This document shows, in pieces, positions 37,126-45,689 of a stretch of DNA of 64,000 bases. Source of the DNA: Embleya hyalina (GTDB lineage Bacteria > Actinomycetota > Actinomycetes > Streptomycetales > Streptomycetaceae). A program made the position numbers and the translations under genes. Positions within the stretch are counted from its first letter, which is position 1. Each line of letters opens with the position of its first letter. Below the pieces are notes generated by a model. It did not search any database. It was not told the origin of the DNA and worked only from the letters and a program-made list of their open reading frames with translations. Location of the stretch: contig NZ_BIFH01000040.1 of the NCBI RefSeq assembly GCF_003967355.1, positions 87,711-151,710 on the forward strand. The letters are read 5' to 3'.

Positions 37126-37153
37126 GGCGAGCACCCGAACCCGGGCGCTCGCC
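37126..37153 (-). terminator. Terminator after the amidotransferase gene
   Basis: GGCGAGC (37126-37132) and GCTCGCC (37147-37153) form a stem 25 bases beyond the amidotransferase stop on the minus strand, next to the terminator of the convergent gene. Confidence 0.65.
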
Positions 37154-37178
37154 GAGGGGTGACCCGGGCACCCGTTGC

Positions 37179-37871
37179 TCAGAGCTTGGCGACCTCCGCC
37201 AGGAACCCGTCCACCAGCGCGGCGGCCCGCTCCCGCGCACCCGCCTCGGCCCGCCGCAAGTCATCGACATCCAGACCGAGTTCGCCGGCCTGGGCGGCAC
37301 CGCCGTGGGCCAACCACGCGGCCGCGATGTCCGGGGTGACCTCCGGATGGAACTGCACGCCCATCGACCGGCCGACGACGTACGCCTGGGGCCCGACCGT
37401 CGAGCGGGCGATCTCCCGGCCACCCGGCGGGACGGTGAAGCGGTCGAAGTGCCACTGGTACCAGGGCCCGGCGGCGACCAGGTTCGGCTCGTCGGTCTCG
37501 ATCCGATGCCACCCGAGCTCGTACTCCGAGGCCCGCTCGACCGTGCCGCCGAGCGCCGCGCTCAGTGCCTGGGCGCCGAAGCAGATGCCCAGGACCGGGA
37601 CGTCCGCCGCGACCGCCTCGCGCAGCAGGTCGAGTTCGTCGCCCACCCAGGTGCCTATCGTCGCGGTGTCGTAGACCGACCACGGCGCGCCGAGCACCAC
37701 GACCACGTCGAAGTCGGTCGCGCGCGGGAAGGCGAACCGGACGTCGGGGGAGTGGAAACGTTCGTCGGGGACGACGGTCACGTCGTGCGCATCGAAGCCG
37801 CGTTCGGCCAGCCGCATGCCGACGAATCCCGCGTGTGAGGGATGGTCGTGGCGAATGATCAAGGCACGCAC
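37179..37871 (-). CDS. Type 1 glutamine amidotransferase domain protein
   Basis: This 230-residue stand-alone class I amidotransferase fold, similar to the GMP-synthase-like subgroup, has nucleophile Cys97 in VLGICFGAQALS and His/Glu in GVQFHPEVTPD near 173-176. Alone, such proteins act as hydrolases of gamma-glutamyl or related amides, or feed ammonia to a partner. The GTG at 37871 has AGGAGA six bases upstream. Operator F (37930-37949), the same palindrome as in the amine-catabolism island, lies between it and the divergent amidohydrolase gene. I infer a second gamma-glutamyl hydrolase of that regulon. Confidence 0.82.
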   Translation of the reverse strand: MRALIIRHDHPSHAGFVGMRLAERGFDAHDVTVVPDERFHSPDVRFAFPRATDFDVVVVLGAPWSVYDTATIGTWVGDELDLLREAVAADVPVLGICFGAQALSAALGGTVERASEYELGWHRIETDEPNLVAAGPWYQWHFDRFTVPPGGREIARSTVGPQAYVVGRSMGVQFHPEVTPDIAAAWLAHGGAAQAGELGLDVDDLRRAEAGARERAAALVDGFLAEVAKL

Positions 37872-37929
37872 CGGAGCTCTCCTTCCGTCAATCCGGCCCG
37901 AGGTCTTGTGGCGGCCGGCTTCGATCCAT

Positions 37930-37949
37930 ATCGTTTGGCCTCAAATAAT
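37930..37949. promoter_or_regulatory. Palindromic operator F, distant member of the amine-catabolism regulon
   Basis: ATCGTTTGGCCTCAAATAAT shares ATYGTTTGG, TCAAA and the final AAT with operators D and E. It is centred 68 bases upstream of the amidotransferase start and 87 bases upstream of the amidohydrolase start. Confidence 0.65.
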
Positions 37950-38026
37950 ATCGGGTGCGGACTCCCGGTGTCGCCGACGGATCACCACCGGCCCATCGCC
38001 GCGCAATCGCCGTTAGGAGATCCTCC

Positions 38027-39742
38027 ATGTCGGTCGACGCCGATCTCGTCCTGATCAATGGTCGCGTACTCACCGTCGATGCCGAGTTCACCATCGCCGA
38101 GGCGCTCGCCGTCCGGGCCGGCCGGATCGTCGCGGTCGGCTCGGACGCCGAGATCGAGCCGCTGATCGGCCCCGAGACGACGGTGATCGACCTGGCCGGC
38201 CGCAGTGCGCTGCCCGGCATCGACGACTCACATCTGCACGCGTGCGCGTTCGGCGCCACCCGTCCGCCGCTCGCGGTCGACGTGTCCCATCCCGCCGTCG
38301 GCTCGATCGCCGACATCACGGCCGCCGTGGCCCGACACGCGGCGACCCTGCCGCCGGACGCCTGGGTGATCGGCAACGGCTGGGACGTCGGCTACCTCGC
38401 CGAGTGCGGGCCGGCGGCGCCCGGCGGCGCCGGCCCACGCACGCCGCATCGCCGGGACCTGGACGCCGTGGTATCCGATCGCCCCGTCCTGCTCTACGAG
38501 TTCACCGGACACACCGCCTGGCTCAACACTCGCGCCCTCGAACTGGCGGGCATCGACCGGCACACCGTCGCCCCGCCCGGCGGCATCATCGAAATCGACC
38601 CCGACGGCGAACCCACCGGCCTGCTCCGCGAGGGCGCGCAGAACCTGGTCAACGCGGTCGTCCCGCCGATGACCCGGGCCGATCGGGAACGGGCGATCCG
38701 CGCGGCGGTGGCCATCTGTCACGCCGAGGGCATTACCGGCTTCACCGAGCCGGGCCTGGGCCCCGGCGGCGCCTCGCTCTTCCTCGGCGCGGCCGGCGCG
38801 GAGACGCTGGCGGTCTATGCCGACCTGGCGCGAAGCGGCGAACTCGACGCCCGGGTGAGTGTGTTGCTGCTGCCACTGGCCATGGGCGAGGCCGCGGACG
38901 TGCTGCCCGAACGCCTCGCCGCACCGCTTCCCGAGGGCATCGGCGACCTGGATCCCCGGTTGTTGCGAGTGCTCGGGGTCAAGGTCTTCGCGGACGGGAT
39001 CCCGCCGAGCCGCACCGCGTGGATGCACGAGGAGTACGTCGGCGGCGGCAACGGCTGCCTGTGCATGCACGGCTCCACCGACGCACTGCGCGTGGGCGAA
39101 TTGCGCACCATCGTGCGCCACGCCCACGCGGCGGGCCACCAGATCGGCGTGCACGTCACCGGCGATCAGGCGATCGACGCCCTGGTCGAGGCGTTCACGG
39201 AGGCCGCCGACGCGTACCCGCGCGAGGACGAGCGGCACTACGTCATCCACGGCGACTTCTGCACCCCACGCAGCCTGCGCACCCTCGCCGAGCACGGCTG
39301 GGGGGTGAACATGAACCCGGCGATCAAGTGGACGATCGCCGACCTGATGGACGGCGTGGTCGGCCCCGAACGCTCCGCCTACCAATGGCCCGTGCGCAGC
39401 GCGGTGCAGGCCGGCATCGCGGTCACCGCGAGTTCCGACGCACCGATCACCCACCCCGATTGGCGCCGAGGGGTGTCCGCGATGATGCTGCGCGAGTCGA
39501 AGGCGACCGGCAAACCCAGCGGCCCCGAGCAGTGCGTGGACCTGGCCACGGCGGTGCGCGCGTACACGATCAACGCCGCGCGCCAGGACTTCGCCGAGGA
39601 CTGGAAGGGCTCCCTGGAGGTGGGCAAGGTCGCCGACATCTGCGTCCTGGCCGGCGACCTCACCACGGCGAGCCCGCACGAGATCGCCGAACTGCCGGTC
39701 GCGCTCACCGTGTTCGACGGCCGGATCGTGTACTCGGCCTGA
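38027..39742 (+). CDS. Amidohydrolase family protein (YtcJ-like)
   Basis: This 571-residue metal-dependent hydrolase has an N-terminal beta-sandwich strand (DLVLINGRVLTVDAEFTIAEALAVRAGRIVAVG) and the first metal motif GIDDSHLHA (His69, His71). Later metal-site candidates are GVHVTGDQAID, YVIHGDFC and TASSDAPITHP. YtcJ-type enzymes hydrolyse N-substituted amides such as formamides. The ATG at 38027 has AGGAGA six bases upstream. Operator F upstream links it to the amine regulon, where it could cleave an amide intermediate. It is followed 47 bases later by a flavin-type oxidoreductase gene, likely in one operon. Confidence 0.87.
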   Translation: MSVDADLVLINGRVLTVDAEFTIAEALAVRAGRIVAVGSDAEIEPLIGPETTVIDLAGRSALPGIDDSHLHACAFGATRPPLAVDVSHPAVGSIADITAAVARHAATLPPDAWVIGNGWDVGYLAECGPAAPGGAGPRTPHRRDLDAVVSDRPVLLYEFTGHTAWLNTRALELAGIDRHTVAPPGGIIEIDPDGEPTGLLREGAQNLVNAVVPPMTRADRERAIRAAVAICHAEGITGFTEPGLGPGGASLFLGAAGAETLAVYADLARSGELDARVSVLLLPLAMGEAADVLPERLAAPLPEGIGDLDPRLLRVLGVKVFADGIPPSRTAWMHEEYVGGGNGCLCMHGSTDALRVGELRTIVRHAHAAGHQIGVHVTGDQAIDALVEAFTEAADAYPREDERHYVIHGDFCTPRSLRTLAEHGWGVNMNPAIKWTIADLMDGVVGPERSAYQWPVRSAVQAGIAVTASSDAPITHPDWRRGVSAMMLRESKATGKPSGPEQCVDLATAVRAYTINAARQDFAEDWKGSLEVGKVADICVLAGDLTTASPHEIAELPVALTVFDGRIVYSA

Positions 39743-39789
39743 CCCGCCCCGGCCCCACCCGACGTCCGTCGCCCGACGTAAGGACCGCG

Positions 39790-40719
39790 ATGCCCGCACC
39801 ACGCATGATCCTCGTGCTCAGCGAGAACTGGACCCTGACCGATCCCCGCGACCTGCCCGCCCTGGTCCGCATGGCGGTGGAGGCGGAGGACGCCGGGTTC
39901 GACGGCGTCATGGTCAGCGAACACATCGTGCTCGGCCCGGGCTCGGACGCCGACGGGTTGATGGCGAACCCGCGCGAGTACGCCCTGCCCGGCAACCAGG
40001 ACCCGGCGACGCCGTGGCCGAACTCGCTGCTCCTGCTCGCCGCCATCGCCGCGCGCACCACCCGACTGCGCCTGATCGCGGCCGGGGTGATCGCGCCGCT
40101 GCGCCATCCGCTCGCGCTGGCCCAGCAGTTGGCCACGCTCGACCTGCTGGCCGAGGGGCGCCTGGTGGTGCAGCCGATCGTGAGCTGGCACCCGCCCGAA
40201 TACGCCGCGCTCGGCGTCCCGTTCGAGCGCCGCGGCCGGCTCCTGGACGAACACCTGGCCGCCTGGGAGGTCTTGTGGCGGGACACCCCGGCCTCCTTCG
40301 CCGGGGAGGACTATCGCTTCGAGGACGCCTACCTGGTGCCCAAGCCCTACCGGGAATCCGGCCCGCGCCTGTGGATCGGCGGCAGCTCGGTACATCCCGC
40401 GCTGCTGCGCCGGCTGGTCCGGTACGGCCACGGCTTCCACCCGCTCGGTCGGCCCACCGACGCCGAACTGACCGCGCTGCGCGACGCCCTGGGTGCGGCC
40501 GGACGCGATGCGCGGGCCCTGGAGATGGTCGGCGGGATTCGGCCCACCTTTCCGGACGCGCACAGCCCCGCGCCGATCGCGCTCGCCCTGGAGTCCATCC
40601 CCGGCCAACTGGCGCGCGGCTTCGGCACGATCTGCGTCAAGCCGTCCCAGTACACCGACGACCGGACCGAAGTGGGCGCCCTGTGCCGGGACATCGTCCG
40701 CAGGGTCGCCACGATGTGA
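39790..40719 (+). CDS. LLM-class (F420/FMN-dependent) oxidoreductase
   Basis: This 309-residue luciferase-like monooxygenase family protein shows the TIM-barrel pattern: AVEAEDAGFDGVMVSEH, TTRLRLIAAGVIAPLRHPLALAQQLATLDLLAEGRL and PRLWIGGSS. In actinomycetes many of these use F420 for hydride transfer; others are FMNH2 monooxygenases. The ATG at 39790 has AAGGA upstream. The position behind the amidohydrolase and operator F suggests a role in the same catabolic program. The cofactor and substrate cannot be decided from sequence alone. Confidence 0.85.
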   Translation: MPAPRMILVLSENWTLTDPRDLPALVRMAVEAEDAGFDGVMVSEHIVLGPGSDADGLMANPREYALPGNQDPATPWPNSLLLLAAIAARTTRLRLIAAGVIAPLRHPLALAQQLATLDLLAEGRLVVQPIVSWHPPEYAALGVPFERRGRLLDEHLAAWEVLWRDTPASFAGEDYRFEDAYLVPKPYRESGPRLWIGGSSVHPALLRRLVRYGHGFHPLGRPTDAELTALRDALGAAGRDARALEMVGGIRPTFPDAHSPAPIALALESIPGQLARGFGTICVKPSQYTDDRTEVGALCRDIVRRVATM

Positions 40720-40791
40720 GCCCAGCGTGCGCGCCCGGCGTGTGCGCGAATACGCCTTTTGCGGACGCGGATCGGCGCCTACCGTGAAGGC

Positions 40792-41238
40792 ATGGAAGCG
40801 GAGTGGTGGTCGATCGAAGTGTTCGACGCGGCGGTCTCCGCGCGCTCGTGGCGGGTGGCCACCGGCGACGCGCTGACGGTCGCGGCGCTGTCCGGCCGTG
40901 CGGTGGAGTGGAATTGGCACGTGTACTCGTGGGGACTGGTGTTCGAGGTCTCCTTCCGGGACGAGGCCGACTGGCAGGCGTGGTGTCTGCTTCCGGCGGT
41001 GCGGGCGGCGCTCGACGCGGTGCCCGATCCGCTGACCGGGCTGTACATCCACCGGGGTCGCGGTGGCGCGTCCGGGGAGTACGTACCGCGCCGACCGCGC
41101 CCGGCGCCGAGTGCGGCGGCGGTGCGACTGCCGGAGGCCGAGGACGAGGTGGGGCCGATCAGGCTCGACTCGATCGTGCCCGGCACCGCCTTCCCGAAGC
41201 CGCCGGCCCGACCGGATCCGCTGCTCGACCCCGTCTGA
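40792..41238 (+). CDS. Hypothetical protein, 148 residues
   Basis: I do not recognise this protein. The N-terminal 90 residues look like a compact alpha/beta domain (WWSIEVFDAAVSARSWRVA, WNWHVYSWGLVFEVSF, WQAWCLLPAVRAAL). The C-terminal 55 are Pro/Arg-rich and probably disordered. It is tryptophan-rich for its size. GAAGG lies just before the ATG. It follows the LLM oxidoreductase gene by 72 bases and converges on a 66-residue gene. No export signal is seen and no function can be given. Confidence 0.7.
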   Translation: MEAEWWSIEVFDAAVSARSWRVATGDALTVAALSGRAVEWNWHVYSWGLVFEVSFRDEADWQAWCLLPAVRAALDAVPDPLTGLYIHRGRGGASGEYVPRRPRPAPSAAAVRLPEAEDEVGPIRLDSIVPGTAFPKPPARPDPLLDPV

Positions 41239-41256
41239 TCCCGCGCCCCGGGCCGC

Positions 41257-41457
41257 TCAGACCGGTGCCACGTGGATCGGGTCCACGGGGACGTTGACCG
41301 TACGGGTGCCGCCGAGCAGACCGGGGAGGACGAAGGCGACCTCGATGTCGCCGCCGAACCGGTTGGCCACCACCCAGCCCTCGGCGTTCGCGGGCACTTC
41401 CTGGCGGAGTCCGCCGCCGAGCGCCGTGATCGCCCTGACCTTCGTACCGATCTCCAT
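41257..41457 (-). CDS. Small conserved-type protein, SH3-like or DUF4926-like
   Basis: This 66-residue protein is predicted all-beta: KVRAITALGGGLRQEVPANAEGWVVAN, then GDIEVAFVLPGLLGGTRTVNVPVDPIHVAPV. The pattern of a small barrel with a central GWVV step recalls DUF4926 or ribosomal L21e-like SH3 domains, but the match is by eye only. The ATG at 41457 has GAGAAG upstream. It lies alone between convergent and same-strand genes. Function unknown. Confidence 0.6.
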   Translation of the reverse strand: MEIGTKVRAITALGGGLRQEVPANAEGWVVANRFGGDIEVAFVLPGLLGGTRTVNVPVDPIHVAPV

Positions 41458-41563
41458 CGCACACTTCTCTCGCCGTGATACCGGAGATCGGTGGTAGTAC
41501 CCGGCCCGCACAAAACGGACACCGCACGTTGCGCCGATCGCGCGGCCCCCGGGTGGACGGGCG

Positions 41564-41887
41564 CTAGCCGTCGGTGTCGGTGCGGGCGCCGCTCAGGATC
41601 GCGTCGAGCAGGCCCGGGTAGCGGGCGTCGAGGTCGGCGCGGCGCAGCGTGAGCAGGTTCTCCCGACCGGAGGGCTCCTGGGTGATCACGCCGCTGTCCC
41701 GCAATACGCGCCAGTGGTGTGTCATGGTCGACTTCGCGGTCACTCCCAGCACGGCGAGCACGCTGCCGCAGTTGTGTTCCCCGCCCGCGTCGAGCACCCG
41801 CACCGCACCGAGTCGCAGCGGGTTGCCGAGTGCCGACAGGACACTCTCGATCCGGATCTGATCGCGGTCCGGGTGACGGTAGCTCAT
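41564..41887 (-). CDS. ArsR-family transcriptional regulator
   Basis: This 107-residue winged-helix protein has SVLSALGNPLRLGAVRVLDAGGEHNCGSVLAVLGVTAKSTMTHHWRVLRDSGVITQEPSGRENL-type content, the ArsR/SmtB layout with TAKSTMTHHWRVLRDSG as recognition helix. No CxC metal motif is seen; a single Cys stands in HNCGSV. Starts at 41887 or, seven codons upstream, at 41908 are possible. It is divergent from an MFS drug-exporter gene, so it probably represses that gene and itself. Confidence 0.85.
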   Translation of the reverse strand: MSYRHPDRDQIRIESVLSALGNPLRLGAVRVLDAGGEHNCGSVLAVLGVTAKSTMTHHWRVLRDSGVITQEPSGRENLLTLRRADLDARYPGLLDAILSGARTDTDG

Positions 41888-42013
41888 GTTCGCACTGTAC
41901 CGCGACATTCGAACAATCCACCCGGACAGGCCGGATGAGCTGCGCGGATGTGGTCCCGCCCGGGCCCGTGGCGGCGGTTCTCGCCGGGAGTGGCCTTGCC
42001 GGACGGTCCGACT

Positions 42014-42031
42014 GTACGCAATCATTCGTAC
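42014..42031. promoter_or_regulatory. Inverted repeat in the ArsR/MFS divergent region
   Basis: GTACG (42014-42018) and CGTAC (42027-42031) are separated by eight bases, about 90 bases upstream of the MFS start. This is a candidate operator for the divergent ArsR regulator. Confidence 0.4.
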
Positions 42032-42119
42032 GATCGGTCCCGGCCGGGCGACCCTGCCCGTCGGGTGCCGGAACCACCCCGCGACCCGACCCACGCGACC
42101 CACGAAGGGGCGTATTCGC

Positions 42120-43589
42120 ATGTCCACTCTCTCCGCGCCGACACCGCCGGGGACCGCCGCCGGCGGGCGACACCTCGGCTGGACGTTGGCCCTGTTGGCC
42201 CTCGCGCAGCTGATCTACGCCCTCGACCTCAACATCGTGTTCGTCGCGTTGCCCGAGATCGGCGACGACCTCGGCTTCCCCGGCCAGACCCAGCAGTTGG
42301 TGGTCAGCGCGTACGTCGTCTTCGCCGGCGGCTTCCTGCTGGTCGGCGGACGCGCGGCGGACCTGCTCGGTCGGCGCCGGACCTTCGTGGCGGCCCTGCT
42401 CGTCTACGCGCTGTCCTCGCTGGCGGGCGGTCTCGCGCCCGACTCCGGCACGATCATCGCGGCGCGCGCGATCCAGGGCATCGGCGGCGCGCTGTTGCTG
42501 CCGGCCACCCTGTCCCTGATCAACACCCTGTTCGAGGAGGGCCCGAAGCGTAATCGGGCACTCGCGGTCTGGGGCGGCGCGGGCGCGAGCGGGTTGACCA
42601 TCGGCGCCCTGCTCGGCGGCGTGCTGACCGAGAACTTCGGCTGGCCCGCGGTGTTCTTCGTCAACGTCCCGCTCGCCGGACTGGCCGCGCTCGCCGCGCT
42701 GTTCGTCATCCCCCGCGACCCGGCCCGGGGCATCCGCCGCCGGTTCGACCTGCCCGGCGCGCTCGGCGTCACCGGCGGCTCCACCCTCCTGGTCGCCGCC
42801 CTGGTCGAGGGGCCCGAACTGGGTTGGGGCAGCCCGTGGGTGATCGGCGCGTTCGTCCTGGCCGTGCTGCTGCTCGTGGTGTTCGCCGCCGTCGAGGCGC
42901 GTACGCGGGACCCGCTGATGCCGTTCCGGCTGTTCCGCAATCGCAGCCTCACCGTCGGGATGGGCATCACGTTCATCTACATGGCCACCTTCGGCGTGCT
43001 GCCGTACTTCCTCACCGTGCTGCTGCAGAGCGTGCACGGCTACAGCGCGCTGGAGACCGGACTGGCCTTCCTGATTCCATCGCTCGCCATCGCCGCCGGT
43101 ACCCAACTCGGCGAGCGCCTGGCCACCCGGATCGGCAATCGCCGCACGCTGATCATCGGCTTCGTGATCGGCGCGATCGGTACCGCCGCACTCGCCCTCG
43201 GCTTCGACGAGGGCGCCGGCTACGGCCTGCTCGTACCCGGACTCGTGGTCTCCGGCATCGGGCAGGGCATCGTCTGGACCGCCATGTGGATCGCCGCGGC
43301 CACCGGCACCGCGCCCGCCGAGCAGGGTGTCGCCAACGGTATCGCCTCCACCGCCCTCAACCTCGGCAACGCCATCGGCCTCGCGGTGTTCACCGCGATC
43401 GCCGACATCGGCACCGAGGGCAAGACCGGCTCCGCGCTGCGCGCCGCCACCGCCGACGGCGAATTCCTGGTCGTCCTGCTCACCGCCGCGGGCATGGTGG
43501 TCGGCCTGCTGGCCACCCTCGCCCTGGACCGCCACTCCACCACCAGGCGGGTCACCGCCCGGAACGAGTCGGTCCCCGTCGTGCACTGA
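42120..43589 (+). CDS. MFS multidrug exporter, DHA2 (EmrB/QacA) type
   Basis: This 489-residue protein has about 14 membrane segments. The DHA2 signature LIYALDLNIVFVALPEIGDDLGF lies in helix 1, GRAADLLGRRRTF is the MFS loop 2-3 motif, and AIQGIGGALLLPATLSLINTLF lies in helix 4. It should export drugs or toxic metabolites by proton antiport. The ATG at 42120 has AAGGGG upstream. The divergent ArsR gene likely controls it, and a terminator follows. Confidence 0.9.
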   Translation: MSTLSAPTPPGTAAGGRHLGWTLALLALAQLIYALDLNIVFVALPEIGDDLGFPGQTQQLVVSAYVVFAGGFLLVGGRAADLLGRRRTFVAALLVYALSSLAGGLAPDSGTIIAARAIQGIGGALLLPATLSLINTLFEEGPKRNRALAVWGGAGASGLTIGALLGGVLTENFGWPAVFFVNVPLAGLAALAALFVIPRDPARGIRRRFDLPGALGVTGGSTLLVAALVEGPELGWGSPWVIGAFVLAVLLLVVFAAVEARTRDPLMPFRLFRNRSLTVGMGITFIYMATFGVLPYFLTVLLQSVHGYSALETGLAFLIPSLAIAAGTQLGERLATRIGNRRTLIIGFVIGAIGTAALALGFDEGAGYGLLVPGLVVSGIGQGIVWTAMWIAAATGTAPAEQGVANGIASTALNLGNAIGLAVFTAIADIGTEGKTGSALRAATADGEFLVVLLTAAGMVVGLLATLALDRHSTTRRVTARNESVPVVH

Positions 43590-43598
43590 GTCCCGAAC

Positions 43599-43638
43599 CG
43601 GGCGTCGGACGAGCCGAGTTCGGTTCTTCCGACGCCCG
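43599..43638 (+). terminator. Terminator after the MFS exporter gene
   Basis: CGGGCGTCGGA (43599-43609) and TCCGACGCCCG (43628-43638) form a perfect 11-bp stem, nine bases after the stop codon. Confidence 0.85.
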
Positions 43639-43669
43639 AGGACACGTCGGAATTTTCCCGAAAGTTCCG

Positions 43670-43699
43670 TTGACTTTTATTCAAAACAACGCCTACTCT
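43670..43699 (+). promoter_or_regulatory. Probable promoter of the DUF6230/DUF6114 operon
   Basis: TTGACT (43670-43675) and TACTCT (43694-43699), with an 18-base spacer, lie in an AT-rich stretch. The leader to the GTG start would be about 190 bases. The rest of the gap up to 43895 shows no gene. Confidence 0.5.
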
Positions 43700-43895
43700 C
43701 GGCTCCGGCACGGTAATACGCACGGCGTCGAAGGCAACTCCGCTCCGCGTCCCACGGCATCGCCCCGCGGTACCGAGATCCGGCCCCGCCCCGCTGCCCC
43801 GCCCCGATGTCCCGCGACGCGTCCTCGCCCACTCGCGTGCGTGCGCGTCGTCTCGGCGACTCGTGAACGGCCCGGTCCCACGAGAGGGGAACACA

Positions 43896-44552
43896 GTGTC
43901 CGCACGAAACGGCTCGGCATCGGAACTCGACCTCGCCACGGGCGGCCCGTCGGCGGAGGCCGACGAGGGCGGCACGAGTTGGCGGCACGCGGCGGCGCTC
44001 GGCGTGGTGGGTTTCGGCGTGGTCGGCGTCCTCACCCTGGCCATGGCGCAGGGCGCCCTCGCCGCCTCGTTCGCGGTGTCCGGGACGAGTTTCCAGGTGA
44101 GTTCGGGCAGGCTGAGCAGCGCCGGCCTGTCGTCCTACGTGAGCACCGACACCTCACTCGACGGCAAGGGACACCCGGTCTCGATGCTCGCCGTCGGCGA
44201 CGCGACACTGAGCGACATCTGCCAGTCGGCCAGGGTCGAGACCCCGCTGGGGACGATCACCTTCAAACTCACCGCCGGCGGCGACGCGGGCGCGGTGACC
44301 GCGAAGAACCTGATCATCAGCGCCGAAGACCTGGTCGGCGACGCGCGGTTCGGGACCGTGGAGATCGGCCGCGACGCGTCAACCCTGGACAAGGTGCCCG
44401 GTGCGCGGGGCGAGCGCGGCACGTTCGGCCTCCAGGCGGGCGACGTCTCGGTGGCCGGCGTGCGGTCGCACGCGTGGTCGGCCACCGGCGGCACGTTCAA
44501 CCTCCGGGGTCTGCGCGTCGGGGTGAGCCTCGACGGTGCCGGCTGCTTCTGA
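43896..44552 (+). CDS. DUF6230 family exported or membrane-anchored protein
   Basis: This is a 218-residue protein with a disordered N-terminus, one hydrophobic segment (AAALGVVGFGVVGVLTLAMAQGALAASFAV, about 36-65) and an extracytoplasmic beta-rich domain. It fits the DUF6230 family, found in streptomycetes next to DUF6114 proteins, whose role is unknown. The GTG at 43896 has AGGGGA upstream; an ATG 11 codons earlier is less likely. The partner gene follows after 72 bases. The only two cysteines in the outer domain (SDICQS and the C-terminal GAGCF) could pair. Confidence 0.75.
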   Translation: MSARNGSASELDLATGGPSAEADEGGTSWRHAAALGVVGFGVVGVLTLAMAQGALAASFAVSGTSFQVSSGRLSSAGLSSYVSTDTSLDGKGHPVSMLAVGDATLSDICQSARVETPLGTITFKLTAGGDAGAVTAKNLIISAEDLVGDARFGTVEIGRDASTLDKVPGARGERGTFGLQAGDVSVAGVRSHAWSATGGTFNLRGLRVGVSLDGAGCF

Positions 44553-44624
44553 TCCCCATCCCGCCGCCGGAGTCACCGCCTCCGCGGCTTGTGCTCGCAC
44601 GTCACCTCCGAAGGGCGGAACGAC

Positions 44625-45671
44625 ATGGAGCCCAGATCGAGATCGGACCGGTACCTGCCGTTTCGGGCCGGGCGACGGGTGGTGCGCCGGTGGCGGCGCA
44701 CCCGGCCGTTCTGGAGCGGGGTGTACCTGATCACGGGCGGCCTGGAGATCCTGGCCGTCCCGCTGTCCCCGCTGCCGGTGATGATCAGCCTGGGGATCGC
44801 CGGCATCGCGAGCCTGGCGATCGGGGTGATCCTGATCGTCGCCGGGCTGTTCATGTGGTTCGCGGCCCGACACCGGCACTTCGTCGGGATTTTCGCGCTG
44901 ATCGTCTCGATCTCGTCCTTCGTGGCGGCCAACCTCGGCGGCTTCCTGCTCGGCATGCTGCTCGGCGTGCTCGGCAGCGCGATGGGCGTCGCGTGGCGGC
45001 CGAACCGGGTGCGGGAGGCGAAGCGGGCGGCACGGGCCGCGAAGGCGGAGAGGGCGGCGAACTCCGGGAGGCCGCACCGGGTTCGGTGGATCCCGGGGCC
45101 GGGTCGCCGCGGGCCCGGGACACCGGCCGGCGGCGGGACGGTGACGATGGCCGTGCTGCTGCCGCTCCTGCTCGTCGCGTCCGTCCTCGGCCCGGGCGAG
45201 AACCGGGCCGGGGCGGTGGCGTACGGCGGCAGCCGGGCCATCGTCAACGCCGCGCCGCCGGCGGAGCGGATCGTCGTCGGCGCCACACCCCCGGCGATCA
45301 CCGCGAGCTTCTTCGCCCCGGTCGGCTTCGCCCTGGCCGGGGTGACCACCCTCGACACCGCGCGCGGGCCGCTGCGCGTGCTGGTGTTGACGATGGACTC
45401 GGCCCGCCTGCACGACTACCGACTGGCCACCCGGGACGGAGCCGGACCGGGGATGCGGATCGACACCACCCGGCTCGACCTCGACGGGCACGTGCGGATC
45501 TACCTGACCAGGCTGCACGGCTGTATCGAGGGCCTGCTCTGCCTCGACTTCGCGGCCGACGGCCTGCCGCTGCCGCCGATCATCCCGCCGTTCGTGTTCA
45601 TGACCGACGTCCGCGCCGAACAGGCGTTGGTCCGCACCGACCGGATCACCACGGACCTGAAGCTGACCTGA
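44625..45671 (+). CDS. DUF6114 domain membrane protein
   Basis: This 348-residue protein has an N-terminal basic segment (RRVVRRWRRTRPFW), three or four membrane helices (GVYLITGGLEILAVPL, MISLGIAGIASLAIGVILIVAGLFMWF, FALIVSISSFVAANLGGFLLGMLL-like) and a basic cytoplasmic stretch. A further helix (MAVLLPLLLVASVLG) leads to an outer beta domain of about 150 residues with a CIEGLLC pair. The first part is the DUF6114 domain. It is paired with the DUF6230 gene. AAGGGCGGAA precedes the ATG. The function of the pair is not known. Confidence 0.75.
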   Translation: MEPRSRSDRYLPFRAGRRVVRRWRRTRPFWSGVYLITGGLEILAVPLSPLPVMISLGIAGIASLAIGVILIVAGLFMWFAARHRHFVGIFALIVSISSFVAANLGGFLLGMLLGVLGSAMGVAWRPNRVREAKRAARAAKAERAANSGRPHRVRWIPGPGRRGPGTPAGGGTVTMAVLLPLLLVASVLGPGENRAGAVAYGGSRAIVNAAPPAERIVVGATPPAITASFFAPVGFALAGVTTLDTARGPLRVLVLTMDSARLHDYRLATRDGAGPGMRIDTTRLDLDGHVRIYLTRLHGCIEGLLCLDFAADGLPLPPIIPPFVFMTDVRAEQALVRTDRITTDLKLT

Positions 45672-45689
45672 GCGGGTCCGCCCCGACCG

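Noticed and set aside
30362..37423. A 2353-codon open frame on the minus strand opposite the wall protein gene
   Set aside because: It is the antisense shadow of a GC-rich repetitive gene. Its translation is low-complexity Gly/Arg/Val/Asp with no domain, while the plus strand has a signal peptide, repeat domains, LPGTG anchor and flanking terminator.
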